From JACMNW01 sp031402355 (GTDB taxonomy: Bacteria > Pseudomonadota > Alphaproteobacteria > Rhodobacterales > Rhodobacteraceae): 64,000 nucleotides of DNA. A program made the translations under genes and the position numbers. The stretch lies in contig JANNSG010000085.1 of the NCBI GenBank assembly GCA_031402355.1, forward strand, positions 6,665 to 70,664. The letters run 5' to 3'. The notes under the pieces were generated by a model. The model worked only from the letters and a program-made list of their open reading frames with translations, was not told the DNA's origin and ran no database searches. Of the stretch, positions 50,769-60,064 are shown piece after piece. Numbering within the stretch: position 1 is the stretch's first letter; every line of letters begins with the position of its first letter.

Positions 50769-51953
50769 TTAACGCCCCTTTTGCCACGTCTGCACAAATT
50801 CTTCTGCCCTTACCCGAGCAAGATGATCCGCGCCTTGTACATCTTCAAGGGTCAGATCGGCTTTTCCGAGATCCGTCTCGGCTTGCAGCCTGTTCAGCGT
50901 GTCTTCTACCAGACCGCTCATGTCAAGAAAACCGATGCGCCCGGCGATAAAGTGATCCAGTGCTATCTCTTTGCCGGCATTGAACACCGCCCCTGCCAGA
51001 CCGCGTGTCTGCATGACCTGACGGGCAAGGCGAAGCGCGGGGTAGCGCGCCTCATCCGGGGCGAGGAACGACAGTTTGCCAAGCGCTGCAAAATCCAGCC
51101 GCGCCACGGGAAGCGGATCGCGGTCGGGGTGGTTCAGGGCGTAGCCGATGGCGTGGCGCATGTCGGGGGCCCCCAGATGAGCCATGACCGCGCCATCATG
51201 AAAACCAATCATGGAATGGATCAGCGATTCGGGATGAATGATCACCTCGATCTGGTCCGGCCTGACATTGAAGAACTCTCGGGTTTCGATGACTTCCAGC
51301 GCCTTGTTGAACATGGAGGCAGAATCGATGGTGATGCGTTGACCCATCGCCCAATTCGGATGGGCCAGAGCCTGCTGCAGGGTGGCGGTTGCCAGCTGTT
51401 CGATCGGCCAGTCGCGCAAAGCGCCGCCCGATGCAGTCAGGATGATACGCTCAACCGCCTGGATGTCTTCGCCGGTCAGGGCTTGAAAAATGGCGGAATG
51501 TTCGCTGTCCACCGGCAGAATCGTGGCCCCGTGCTGTGCCGCCGCAGCCATCAGCAAAGGCCCCGCCGTAACAAGACTTTCCTTGTTGGCAAGCGCCAAT
51601 GTCCTGCCATGGCGCAGGGCGCGAAAGCCAGGTTCAAGCCCGGCCGCCCCGACGATGCATGACATGACCCAATCAGCGGGACGGTCTGCTGCGTCCAGTA
51701 TTGCGGCGGTTCCGGCGGCCACCTGAATGTCTGTGCCCGCCAAAGCGCTGCGCAGATCATCAAGGCAATCGTTATGCGCAGTTACCGCAAATTCAGCCCG
51801 CAAGGCACGCGCCATTTCCGCCAGACGCGCCACATTGCGACCGCCGGTCAAGGCCACGGTCCGGTAGCGGCCCGGCCCGCCCTGGCGCATCACAAGATCA
51901 AAGGTATTCTCACCAACAGACCCGGTCACACCAAAGATGGAAATGCTGCGCAT
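50769..51953 (-). CDS. dxr: 1-deoxy-D-xylulose 5-phosphate reductoisomerase
   Basis: Dxr converts DXP to 2-C-methyl-erythritol 4-phosphate with NADPH, the first committed step of the MEP isoprenoid pathway. The 394-residue protein has the NADPH motif FGVTGSVGENTFDLV (7-21), the metal/substrate motifs PVDSEHSAIFQ and ASGGALRD, and HPNWAMGQRITIDSASMFNKALE. It lies between cdsA and rseP; isoprenoid made here feeds UppS, encoded two genes upstream. Confidence 0.97.
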   Translation of the reverse strand: MRSISIFGVTGSVGENTFDLVMRQGGPGRYRTVALTGGRNVARLAEMARALRAEFAVTAHNDCLDDLRSALAGTDIQVAAGTAAILDAADRPADWVMSCIVGAAGLEPGFRALRHGRTLALANKESLVTAGPLLMAAAAQHGATILPVDSEHSAIFQALTGEDIQAVERIILTASGGALRDWPIEQLATATLQQALAHPNWAMGQRITIDSASMFNKALEVIETREFFNVRPDQIEVIIHPESLIHSMIGFHDGAVMAHLGAPDMRHAIGYALNHPDRDPLPVARLDFAALGKLSFLAPDEARYPALRLARQVMQTRGLAGAVFNAGKEIALDHFIAGRIGFLDMSGLVEDTLNRLQAETDLGKADLTLEDVQGADHLARVRAEEFVQTWQKGR

Positions 51954-51958
51954 CTGGG

Positions 51959-52759
51959 TCAGGCCCCGGTTGGCAGCGGCAAAGACCAGATAAGCCCGAG
52001 CACGATCACGGCAACCACTGCACCGATCACCGCATCAAACCGGTCCAGCACGCCGCCATGGCCGGGGATCAGGTGCGAGCTGTCTTTCACGCCGGCGCGG
52101 CGTTTGATCCAGCTTTCGGCAATATCGCCCATTTGGCCGGCAAAAGACACAAAAGCTGACAGCACGATCAAGCCCCAACCTGCCGTGCCGTACATGACAA
52201 AGCCAAGACCGACCAGGGCCGCGCCCAGCCACCCCGCTATGGTGCCGGACCATGTTTTCTTGGGGCTGATTGCCGGCCAGAATTTCGGGCCACCCAAAGT
52301 GCGGCCAGCAAAGTAGCCCGCGACATCAGACACCACGACAACGCCGATCAGCCAGATCAGGGTGACTATGCCCGCGTCATTGCGCAGCGCAATCAGGCCA
52401 TATCCCGCAGTCAGAATGGCAGCACCGTACAGGACTGAAATCAGCGCGTCTTTGCGCGCCGCAAACCAGATCAGACCAAGCGGCAGCGCCAGAAGGCTGG
52501 TTCGCGCGGGCCAGTCCAGCATCAAACTGGCCATCAACATGGCAGCTGCCACAATCGCCACGATGATCGCCAGCACGGGCGTCCGGGCCCCGGTCATCAT
52601 CATCAGTTCCCAGACCAGCAAACCGGTCAGCACGACGATCAGGGCCGCGAAGGGAACACCGCCCGCCCAGATATCGGCCACCCCGACGGCCAACATCACA
52701 ACCGCCGAAATCACCCGCGTGCGCAGATCATTCCAGCGCCCCGCCGAAGGATCGGTCAT
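51959..52759 (-). CDS. cdsA: Phosphatidate cytidylyltransferase
   Basis: CdsA makes CDP-diacylglycerol from phosphatidate and CTP, the precursor of all membrane phospholipids. The 266-residue protein has several membrane helices and the family signature in its C-terminal half: SPKKTWSGTIAGWLGA, then GQMGDIAESWIKRRAGVKDS and HLIPGHGGVLDRFDA. The ATG at 52759 overlaps the uppS stop (ATGA); the longer frame to 52846 is inside uppS. Confidence 0.95.
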   Translation of the reverse strand: MTDPSAGRWNDLRTRVISAVVMLAVGVADIWAGGVPFAALIVVLTGLLVWELMMMTGARTPVLAIIVAIVAAAMLMASLMLDWPARTSLLALPLGLIWFAARKDALISVLYGAAILTAGYGLIALRNDAGIVTLIWLIGVVVVSDVAGYFAGRTLGGPKFWPAISPKKTWSGTIAGWLGAALVGLGFVMYGTAGWGLIVLSAFVSFAGQMGDIAESWIKRRAGVKDSSHLIPGHGGVLDRFDAVIGAVVAVIVLGLIWSLPLPTGA

Positions 52760-53499
52760 GCCTGCAAGACCCCGCCGTAGCGGCGTTCGCGGTTGCCAAA
52801 TCGCTGGACGATCATCGCCAGTTCTTGCGGTGTGAAATCCGGCCAAAGCGTTTGGGTGAATTCATATTCCGCATAGGCCGCCTGCCAGGGCAGGAAATTC
52901 GACGTGCGGGTTTCGCCACTGGTGCGGATCACCAGATCGGGATCAGGCAGATCGTCGGTATCCAGATGGGCGGTAAAGCTGGTCTCATCGACATCGCAGG
53001 CAGCGATCCGCCCCTCGGCGACATCACGGGCGACAGCGGCAACAGCCCTGACAATTTCGTCGCGTCCGCCGTAATTGATGGCGACTGTCAGGTTCAACCG
53101 GGATAACCCCATGGTGCGCGCTTCGATGCTTGACATCAGGCGTTGCAGCTTTGGATCCAACCGGGTGCGATCGCCGATAAAGCGCATGCGCACCCCTTCT
53201 GCGGCAAGCCGGTCTGCCTCGCGCTGAATATAGCGCGAAAAGATCGACATCAGACCCAGAACCTCTTCGGTGGATCGCTTCCAGTTTTCGGTTGAAAAGG
53301 CATAGATCGTCAGCCAGCGGATCCCTAGATCGGGGGCGCAGCGCACGATTTCTTTCACCCGCTCGGCGCCTTTTCGGTGGCCGATCAGCCGGGGCCATCC
53401 GCGATTGGTTGCCCAGCGACCATTGCCATCCATGATGATGGCAACATGCTCCGCCGGGCGCGGATACTGGGATTTGTCGGTGTTGTCTTTCGCGGCCAA
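52756..53499 (-). CDS. uppS: Isoprenyl transferase (undecaprenyl diphosphate synthase)
   Basis: UppS elongates farnesyl diphosphate with isopentenyl diphosphate to the C55 lipid carrier used for peptidoglycan and O-antigen. The 247-residue cis-prenyltransferase has IIMDGNGRWA (21-30, catalytic Asp24), GHRKGAERVKEI, TIYAFSTENWKR and a C-terminal FLPWQAAYAEYEF. The start is a TTG at 53499 with AAAGG 8 bases upstream; no ATG lies before the catalytic motif. Confidence 0.95.
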   Translation of the reverse strand: MAAKDNTDKSQYPRPAEHVAIIMDGNGRWATNRGWPRLIGHRKGAERVKEIVRCAPDLGIRWLTIYAFSTENWKRSTEEVLGLMSIFSRYIQREADRLAAEGVRMRFIGDRTRLDPKLQRLMSSIEARTMGLSRLNLTVAINYGGRDEIVRAVAAVARDVAEGRIAACDVDETSFTAHLDTDDLPDPDLVIRTSGETRTSNFLPWQAAYAEYEFTQTLWPDFTPQELAMIVQRFGNRERRYGGVLQA

Positions 53500-53531
53500 G
53501 CCGGAAACCTTTCAATTCATCAATAAACGGG

Positions 53532-54098
53532 TCAAATCTGCATGATCTCGTGCTGTTTGTGATCCAGTTGCCGGTCAACGGCCAAAATTGCCTTGTCTGT
53601 CAGATCCTGCACCTCGTCGGCCCACATCTTCTGGTCATCTACGCCCATGCCGGCGGTTTTGGCCTTCTTGATCTGGTCCATGCCATCGCGGCGCACATTG
53701 CGGATCGCGACTTTTGCGCTTTCGGCATAGCCTGAGGCAACTTTGGACAGTTGCTTGCGACGTTCTTCATTCAGTTCGGGGATCGGCAGCCGGATCAACG
53801 GGCCATCCACTACGGGATTGATGCCGATGCCAGAATCGCGAATGGCGCGTTCCACCTTGGTGACCATCGCCTTGTCCCAGACATTGATGACCACCATGCG
53901 GGGTTCCGGCACATTGACGGTTCCCAGCTGGTTGATCGGCGTCATCTGGCCATAGGATTCGACCATGATGGGGTCAAGTATCGACGCCGAAGCGCGCCCC
54001 GTGCGCAGCGATGCAAATTCCGTCTTCAGCGCAGTCATCGCCCCATCCATGCGGCGCTGGATCGCGTCCAGATCAATTTCAGTTGCGTCTTGCGACAT
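53532..54098 (-). CDS. frr: Ribosome recycling factor
   Basis: RRF, with EF-G, splits the ribosome after termination so it can start again. The 188-residue protein has the two-domain L-shape pattern: long helices (MDGAMTALKTEFASLRTGRASASIL) and the small domain (QLGTVNVPEPRMVVINVWDKAM), ending with NEERRKQLSKVASGYAESAK and a last helix. It lies between pyrH and uppS, the common bacterial order. Confidence 0.97.
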   Translation of the reverse strand: MSQDATEIDLDAIQRRMDGAMTALKTEFASLRTGRASASILDPIMVESYGQMTPINQLGTVNVPEPRMVVINVWDKAMVTKVERAIRDSGIGINPVVDGPLIRLPIPELNEERRKQLSKVASGYAESAKVAIRNVRRDGMDQIKKAKTAGMGVDDQKMWADEVQDLTDKAILAVDRQLDHKQHEIMQI

Positions 54099-54172
54099 CG
54101 AAGCCTCGTCAGAATTGCACTGGCGCTTATGTCACGCCCTATAGCAGGAAGGTTAACAAAAAATACAGGTTT

Positions 54173-54907
54173 TCAACCGTGTACCCGCGTATATGTACCT
54201 TTTCCGTTCAAAATGCCACGAAATCCGCCCGGTTCGTCCAGTGAAAACACGATAATCGGCAAATTATTGTCACGCGCCAGTGCAATGGCCGACGCATCCA
54301 TGACGCCCAGATGCTTTTGCAAGACTTCATCGTAGGTCACAGTGTCATAGCGTTTGGCGTCGGCATGTTTCTTTGGATCCTTGTCATAGACGCCGTCAAC
54401 CTTGGTGCCTTTGAAGATCGCTTCGCAGGCCATTTCATTGGCGCGCAGGGTGGCTGCGGTATCGGTCGTGAAATAGGGGTTGCCGGTACCGGCCGCGAAA
54501 ATGCAGACGCGCTGCTTTTCCAAATGGCGCACCGCGCGGCGGCGGATATAGGGTTCGCAGACCTGATCCATCGGGATGGCCGAGATGACGCGGGTAAACA
54601 CCCCCACTGATTCAAGTGCTGCTTGCATGGCGAGGGCGTTCATCACGGTCGCAAGCATTCCCATGTAATCTGCGGTTGTCCGCTCCATCCCCTGAGCCGA
54701 GCCTTGCAGGCCGCGAAAGATATTGCCGCCACCAATCACCATGCAGATCTCGACACCCAGATCATGCACCGATTTCACCTCGGCGGCGATACGCTGCACG
54801 GTGGGCGGATGCAGGCCGTAGCCTTGATCCCCCATCAGCGCTTCGCCCGATATCTTGAGCATGACACGGCGGTATTTGCTGGCGGAAGCGCTGCCCGATT
54901 GCGACAT
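54173..54907 (-). CDS. pyrH: UMP kinase
   Basis: PyrH phosphorylates UMP to UDP, supplying pyrimidine nucleotides and UDP-sugars. The 244-residue amino-acid-kinase-fold protein has VMLKISGEALMGD (15-27), VIGGGNIFRG, MGMLATVMNALAMQ, AAGTGNPYFTTDTAATLRA and the KGTKVDGVYDKDP nucleotide segment. The ATG at 54907 has AAAGG about 10 bases before it. It is the first gene of the envelope-linked run on this strand; rpsB and tsf, its common neighbours, are not here. Confidence 0.97.
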   Translation of the reverse strand: MSQSGSASASKYRRVMLKISGEALMGDQGYGLHPPTVQRIAAEVKSVHDLGVEICMVIGGGNIFRGLQGSAQGMERTTADYMGMLATVMNALAMQAALESVGVFTRVISAIPMDQVCEPYIRRRAVRHLEKQRVCIFAAGTGNPYFTTDTAATLRANEMACEAIFKGTKVDGVYDKDPKKHADAKRYDTVTYDEVLQKHLGVMDASAIALARDNNLPIIVFSLDEPGGFRGILNGKGTYTRVHG

Positions 54908-55084
54908 GGGACGATGACCTTTTTGGTTTTTGATTTGACTGGCGCGCAAAATGTCGGAAAACCCGGCCATGTTCAACGGCTAAGACTGTGCAATCGCATG
55001 GCTGACGCCGATTGATCGTAAAGGAAGCGCCAGGGGCCAGCCCCGCGGCCATTGTTCTCTCGGACCAATGGCGATAACACTGAC

Positions 55085-55113
55085 TGCCCCCAGGATATTT
55101 GGACCAGAATGAA
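55085..55113 (+). repeat. Dispersed intergenic hairpin repeat, copy D (overlaps miaA start)
   Basis: TGCCCCCAGGATATTTGGAC and CAGAATGAACA: the GGATATTT...ATGAA core of the dispersed element without a clear hairpin. The ATG in its tail (55109) is the most likely miaA start codon. Confidence 0.6.
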
Positions 55114-56002
55114 CACGGGATGGATCAACCATGTGCTGCCAGGGATCTCACGATCCGCGCCAGTGCTGATTGCGGGGCCTACGGCAAGCGGGAAATCGGC
55201 GCTGGCACTGGCGGTGGCCAAGCGGGACGGCCGGACCATCGTGAACGCGGATGCGCTGCAGGTCTATTCGCGGTGGCAGATCCTGACGGCGCGACCCAGT
55301 GCCGAGGATGAGGCGGCGGCACCGCATCGTCTTTATGGCCATATCGGGCGCGATACCCCTTATTCCGTCGGGCATTGGCTGCGCGAGGTGGCAGACGTTC
55401 TTGCAGCGGGCAGCCCGGTCGTGGTGGTCGGCGGCAGCGGGTTGAACTTTACTGCGCTGACCGAGGGGCTGACCGAAATACCACAGACCCCGCCCGGCAT
55501 ACGGGAGGTCGCGGACAGGCGCCGTCTTGGCGGTGGTATCGCCGGCTTGCTGGCCGAGCTTGATGCCGCCACCGCAGCCCGGATCGACCGGGCCAATCCG
55601 GCGCGGGTGCAGCGCGCCTGGGAGGTCTTGCAGACCACCGGGCGCGGGCTGGCCGACTGGCATCAAAGTACTGCCCCGGCACTGGTTCCGCTGAACGGTG
55701 CCGAGGCGCTGGTGGTGCAGGTCGATGTCGCCGCATTGAACGCGCGCATCGACCAGCGATTTGACGCCATGATGGCAAACGGCGCGCTAAAGGAAGCCGC
55801 CGCCGAATTGCCGTTCTGGCAACCTGATCTGCCCTCAGCCCGGGCGATCGGAGCGGCCGAGCTGATAGGCCATCTGCGCGGCGAGACCGACAAGGAGACA
55901 GCCGTCGCCGCTGCAAAACTGGCGTCGCGCCAGTATGCCAAACGTCAGCGCAGCTGGTTGCGCAGCAAAATGGCCGGTTGGCGGGACCTGCCCCTGCCCT
56001 GA
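55109..56002 (+). CDS. miaA: tRNA dimethylallyltransferase
   Basis: MiaA attaches a dimethylallyl group to adenosine 37 of tRNAs reading UNN codons. The 297-residue protein has the P-loop APVLIAGPTASGKSALA (17-33), NADALQVYSRWQILTARP (about 45-62), GGSGLNFTALTEGL and the C-terminal RQYAKRQRSWLRSKM. The ATG at 55109 lies within a copy of the dispersed repeat; a start at 55052 would add 19 unrelated residues. It is divergent from pyrH. Confidence 0.94.
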   Translation: MNTGWINHVLPGISRSAPVLIAGPTASGKSALALAVAKRDGRTIVNADALQVYSRWQILTARPSAEDEAAAPHRLYGHIGRDTPYSVGHWLREVADVLAAGSPVVVVGGSGLNFTALTEGLTEIPQTPPGIREVADRRRLGGGIAGLLAELDAATAARIDRANPARVQRAWEVLQTTGRGLADWHQSTAPALVPLNGAEALVVQVDVAALNARIDQRFDAMMANGALKEAAAELPFWQPDLPSARAIGAAELIGHLRGETDKETAVAAAKLASRQYAKRQRSWLRSKMAGWRDLPLP

Positions 56003-56115
56003 AAGGCGCAATTTCGCACCGAAAGCCAACTCGTTCACATCCCGGACATCTTTTTGCTTGGGTTGCAGGCCAAGGCCAGTTTAACATAAGCAGAACTGGG
56101 TCCGGAATCTTCCTC

Positions 56116-56916
56116 ATGCAAGACATAACAGCGCCGTCTCAATTGCGGCTTGTCGCCGTGCCGCGCCTTGCGGCTGGCGGTCGCTGGCGTGTGGAAGCGA
56201 TGCGGTCGATTTCCGAGCCTTGCTTGCTGTGGTTTACCAAAGGCCAAGGCCGCATCACCATTGCCGGGGTTACGCGCGGCTACACGGCGCATAATGCAAT
56301 CTATATTCCACCCGGTGTCATGCACGGCTTTGAAGTGGGCCCACAGGTCTTTGGCACCGCCGTATTTTTTGGCCGCGATCACAAAGTCACCCTGCCCGAC
56401 GGCCCTTTGCATCTGCGCATCCGCGAAGTTCATGCCCAGCAGGAATTGAATGGCGCCCTGGACAACATACAGCGCGAACTGGACAGCGACAGCCCGGCGC
56501 ACGAGCGGGCCGCCCGGCACTATCTTGGGCTGCTTGGTGTCTGGCTGGAACGTCAGGCCTCGCGCATTGTCGAAGACACGCCGCGCCCCGATGCCACCCG
56601 GCGCCTTGTTGCCCGCTATTCGACCCTGCTGGAGCGTGAGTTCCGCTCTGGCATGGGGGTCAGCGAATTCGCGGCAGCACTTGGCGTGACATCGACCCAT
56701 CTTACACGTTGCTGCCAGACCACCTGCGGCAGACCCGCATCGGCCCTGCTGCAGGACCGGCGCATTTTCGAGGCGCGCCGCTTGCTGAGCGAGACCCGAA
56801 TACCGGTGGGGCAGATCGGTGAAAGCCTTGGCTTTGCTTCTGCTGCTTATTTCACCCGCGCCTTTCAACACGTGACAGGCAAGTCGCCTTCGGCATTTCG
56901 CCGGGCCCAGCAATAG
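56116..56916 (+). CDS. AraC-family transcriptional regulator
   Basis: A 266-residue regulator with an N-terminal cupin sensing domain (about 10-90; TKGQGRITIAGVTRGYTAHNAIYIPPGVMHGF) and a C-terminal double helix-turn-helix (about 175-262; VSEFAAALGVTSTHLTRCCQ and IGESLGFASAAYFTRAFQHV). The effector is unknown. It lies just upstream of the peptide-type ABC transporter genes in the same direction, so it may control them. The ATG at 56116 is the first Met after a frame extension that overlaps miaA. Confidence 0.9.
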   Translation: MQDITAPSQLRLVAVPRLAAGGRWRVEAMRSISEPCLLWFTKGQGRITIAGVTRGYTAHNAIYIPPGVMHGFEVGPQVFGTAVFFGRDHKVTLPDGPLHLRIREVHAQQELNGALDNIQRELDSDSPAHERAARHYLGLLGVWLERQASRIVEDTPRPDATRRLVARYSTLLEREFRSGMGVSEFAAALGVTSTHLTRCCQTTCGRPASALLQDRRIFEARRLLSETRIPVGQIGESLGFASAAYFTRAFQHVTGKSPSAFRRAQQ

Positions 56917-57175
56917 GCGCAGACTTTTACCAATTGGTTAAGAACGACATTTGTAGTCCTAGACCGTCAAAGTCTGTCGCAAAGAGACCAAAGAAAGTCG
57001 AATTTCGGCCTAGACGTCAGCACCAAAAAGCTACCCAATGACCAAGTGACGCAATTGCCGCTTGCTGTAATGGCCCATTTGTTCCAACGCCTGAAAGACA
57101 TGCGGGGCCGTGCCCGAATTAGCGACATTCAACCAAACAGACTGTTCAAAAAAAACGCCTGACAGGGAGAAAACA

Positions 57176-58867
57176 ATGACAGAGTCAAATTCGACCGACG
57201 TTCTACACCCAGCCGCAACAATGTATCTGGGTGAATTTCGCGCAGGCAAGCTGAGCCGCCGCGAATTCATGACCCGCACCACAGCTCTGGGCGTCAGCGC
57301 CGCCGCCGCTTATGGGCTGATTGGTCTGACAAGCCCGGCCGCCGCACAAGACGCAACTGTTGGCGGCATTCTGCGCATCGGCATGGAAACCAAGGCCCTG
57401 AAAGACCCGCGCACCGCAGACTGGCCACAGATTGCCAACGTCTATCGTGGCTGGCTGGAATATCTTGTCCAGTACAACCCCGATGGCAGCTTTGAAGGGC
57501 GTTTGCTGGAAAGCTACGAGGCCAATGCTGACGCAACCGAATATACGTTGAAAGTGCGCTCGGGCGTGACCTGGAACAATGGCGATGCGTTCACTGCCGA
57601 TGATGTGGTGCGCATGTTCGGCCGTTGGACCGACGGCTCGGTCGAGGGCAATGCCATGGCTTCGCGCTTTGGCGGGCTGATCGAATCGGTGCCAATGGTA
57701 GACGCAGCCGGTGCGGCTGTGGTTGACGAAGCAGGTGCGCCCAAGACGGTATCGCAGATGCGCGCAGGCTCAGTCGTCAAGGTAGACGACATGACCGTCA
57801 AACTGATGATGTCGGCGTCCGATGTGGCCGTGGTTGCCAACCTCGCCGATTATCCGGCAGCTATGGTCCATTCGTCCTATGTCGAAGGAACCGATCCTGC
57901 GACCAACGCGATTGGCACTGGGCCCTACATTCCGGGCGAAATCGCCGTCGGCCAGAAAATGACGCTGGTGCGCGCGCCGAACCACACCTGGTGGGGTGGT
58001 ACGGCTCCGTTGGACGAAATCCAGTACATCGACTTCGGCACCGACCCGTCTGCCATGGTGGCATTGGCTGGCGAAGGCGGTATTGACTGCAACTACGAAT
58101 CAACAGGCGACTATATCGACCTGCTGGACGGTATGGGCTGGGTCAAGCTGGAGGCGGTTACTGCCTCGACCATCGTTGTGCGGATGAACTCCAACAACGA
58201 GCTTTACAAGGACAAGGCCGTCCGTCAGGCGATCCAAAAGGCAGTTGACCCGAGTGTCGTTCTGGAACTGGGTTACAATGGTCTGGGAACAACGGCAGAA
58301 AACCACCATGCCTGCCCGGTTCACCCAGAATATGCCAAGCTTCCGGCACAGGTGATTGATGCCGCCGGACTGATGCCCGCACTGGAAGCGGCCGGCATCA
58401 AGGACACCGAGTTCGAGATCATCTCACTGGACGATGGCTGGGAAGCGGCGACAACCGACGCCGTTGCTGCTCAGTTGCGCGACGCCGGCATGACGATCAA
58501 ACGCACCGTGATGCCGGGATCGACCTTCTGGAATGACTGGCAGAAATACCCGTTCTCTTCGACCACCTGGAACCACCGCCCGCTGGCTGTGCAGAACATG
58601 GACTATGCCTACACGTCCAAAGGGTCATGGAATGAAACCGGCATGGCAAATGCCGATTTTGATGCGGCTATGATCAAGGCTCTGTCGCTTGCCGACGCCG
58701 AAGCGCGCCGCGAAGTGATGGTGACACTGGAGACGATTCTGCAAGACGAGGGTTATATCATCAACCCGTTCTGGCGGTCGCTTTACCGTCACGCGCGTGA
58801 AGGTGTGAATATCGACATGCACCCATCGTTTGAACACCACCATTACAAATGGTCGATCTCGGCCTGA
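57176..58867 (+). CDS. ABC transporter substrate-binding protein, family 5 (peptide/nickel type), Tat-exported
   Basis: A 563-residue periplasmic binding protein of the DppA/OppA class. It has a twin-arginine signal, SRREFMTRTTALGVSAAAA (27-45), then the family-5 domain (ADATEYTLKVRSGVTWNNGD and AFTADDVV, IGTGPY, VRQAIQKAVD). The ligand could be a peptide, opine or sugar derivative. GGGAG precedes the ATG by 7 bases. The 259 bases upstream hold ACCAATTGGT (56929-56938), a palindrome that may bind the AraC regulator; nothing else was recognised there. A stable hairpin follows the stop codon. Confidence 0.9.
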   Translation: MTESNSTDVLHPAATMYLGEFRAGKLSRREFMTRTTALGVSAAAAYGLIGLTSPAAAQDATVGGILRIGMETKALKDPRTADWPQIANVYRGWLEYLVQYNPDGSFEGRLLESYEANADATEYTLKVRSGVTWNNGDAFTADDVVRMFGRWTDGSVEGNAMASRFGGLIESVPMVDAAGAAVVDEAGAPKTVSQMRAGSVVKVDDMTVKLMMSASDVAVVANLADYPAAMVHSSYVEGTDPATNAIGTGPYIPGEIAVGQKMTLVRAPNHTWWGGTAPLDEIQYIDFGTDPSAMVALAGEGGIDCNYESTGDYIDLLDGMGWVKLEAVTASTIVVRMNSNNELYKDKAVRQAIQKAVDPSVVLELGYNGLGTTAENHHACPVHPEYAKLPAQVIDAAGLMPALEAAGIKDTEFEIISLDDGWEAATTDAVAAQLRDAGMTIKRTVMPGSTFWNDWQKYPFSSTTWNHRPLAVQNMDYAYTSKGSWNETGMANADFDAAMIKALSLADAEARREVMVTLETILQDEGYIINPFWRSLYRHAREGVNIDMHPSFEHHHYKWSISA

Positions 58868-58883
58868 TCTGCCATCCGAAATC

Positions 58884-58907
58884 GGGCGCGCCGCATCAGG
58901 CGCGCCC
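58884..58907 (+). terminator. Intercistronic hairpin after the binding-protein gene
   Basis: GGGCGCGCC (58884-58892), loop GCATCA, GGCGCGCCC (58899-58907), with no T-run. Such stems after binding-protein genes commonly protect the upstream mRNA and reduce permease expression, so partial termination or mRNA stabilisation is likely. Confidence 0.55.
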
Positions 58908-58972
58908 CACCAAATAGCCGCGCCTGATCCAACGGGCCAAGCGGGTATCACCGACGATGGGGAGTGTCGGAT

Positions 58973-60058
58973 ATGCTGAAATTTGTAGCGCGCCGGTCTG
59001 GCGTGATGGTGCTGACTGCGATCGCGTTGACATTCATCGTCTTCTTTCTGACCAACCTTCCACCAAATCTTGAAAAACTGGCCCGCACCGAAGGATCGGT
59101 CCGGATGACCGATGATCAGGTCACATCCTGGATTGAGGAAAACGGCCATGGCGGTTCGGTCTTTGGCCGCTATGCACAATGGCTGGGCGTCGCACCGGGC
59201 TGGCTGCGCACAGATGAAAAAGGGGTCACTCGGGGCCGCTGCATTGATGACGGTGTGGTTGCTGAAACAGCGCCACGCTATTGTGGTGTGCTGCAGGGCG
59301 ACTGGGGATTTTCGACCTTCGCCAAAGAACCGGTCTCCAACTTCCTGGGTGAAAAGCTGGCTGCTACCGGCTGGCTGATGCTGGCTGTCATGCTGGTGAT
59401 GGTGCCGACCTCGCTTATCATGGGAATTCTGTCGGGAATGCGCGAAGGATCGCGCACCGACCGGGTGCTGTCCGCGGGCGCCATCGCCTCGACTGCCACA
59501 CCGGAATATGTGTCCGGCGTGGTGCTGGTGGCGGCCTTTGCTTCGGCAACCACGGGTCTCTCGCCCATCCTGAAGGACTGGGGCTGGATTTCCGGCAACA
59601 CGCTGTTTCTGGGCACCGCCACCTCGGCATCCGACGGCATCACGTTCTGGAATTTCGCGCTGCCGGTGATCACCATCGCCCTTTACGGCATCGGCTATAT
59701 CGCCCGGATGACCCGCGCCTCGATGACCGAGGTGATGACCCAGCAATATATCCGCACCGCCCGCCTAAAAGGCGTGAGTTTTCGCCAGGTGGTGATCCGC
59801 CATGCCTTGCGCAATGCCCTGATCGCCCCGTTCACCGTGATCATGCTGCAGTTTCCCTGGCTGTTGAACGGCGTGGTCATCGTGGAAACCTTGTTTAATT
59901 ACAAGGGATTCGGCTGGACCTTGGTGCAAGCCGCCGGCAACAACGACATTGAGCTGCTGCTCGGCTGCTCGGTTGTTGCCGTTCTCGTCGTTCTGGTAAC
60001 CCAGCTGATTTCCGACATCGGCTATGTGTTCCTGAACCCCCGTATCCGGCTGGCATGA
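58973..60058 (+). CDS. ABC transporter permease, DppB/OppB type
   Basis: A 361-residue inner-membrane permease with an N-terminal helix (about 10-30), a periplasmic insert (about 40-120) and the core helices. The EAA-type cytoplasmic loop reads QQYIRTARLKGVSFRQVVIRHALRNAL. The ATG at 58973 has GGGGAG 8 bases upstream; a GTG at 58964 is inside that site. It pairs with the permease encoded 6 bases downstream. Confidence 0.92.
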   Translation: MLKFVARRSGVMVLTAIALTFIVFFLTNLPPNLEKLARTEGSVRMTDDQVTSWIEENGHGGSVFGRYAQWLGVAPGWLRTDEKGVTRGRCIDDGVVAETAPRYCGVLQGDWGFSTFAKEPVSNFLGEKLAATGWLMLAVMLVMVPTSLIMGILSGMREGSRTDRVLSAGAIASTATPEYVSGVVLVAAFASATTGLSPILKDWGWISGNTLFLGTATSASDGITFWNFALPVITIALYGIGYIARMTRASMTEVMTQQYIRTARLKGVSFRQVVIRHALRNALIAPFTVIMLQFPWLLNGVVIVETLFNYKGFGWTLVQAAGNNDIELLLGCSVVAVLVVLVTQLISDIGYVFLNPRIRLA

Positions 60059-60064
60059 GGGCAT

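Noticed and set aside
57031..57282. 83-codon - strand frame upstream of the binding-protein gene
   Set aside because: It overlaps the start of the binding-protein gene in antisense and lacks a ribosome site or recognisable features.
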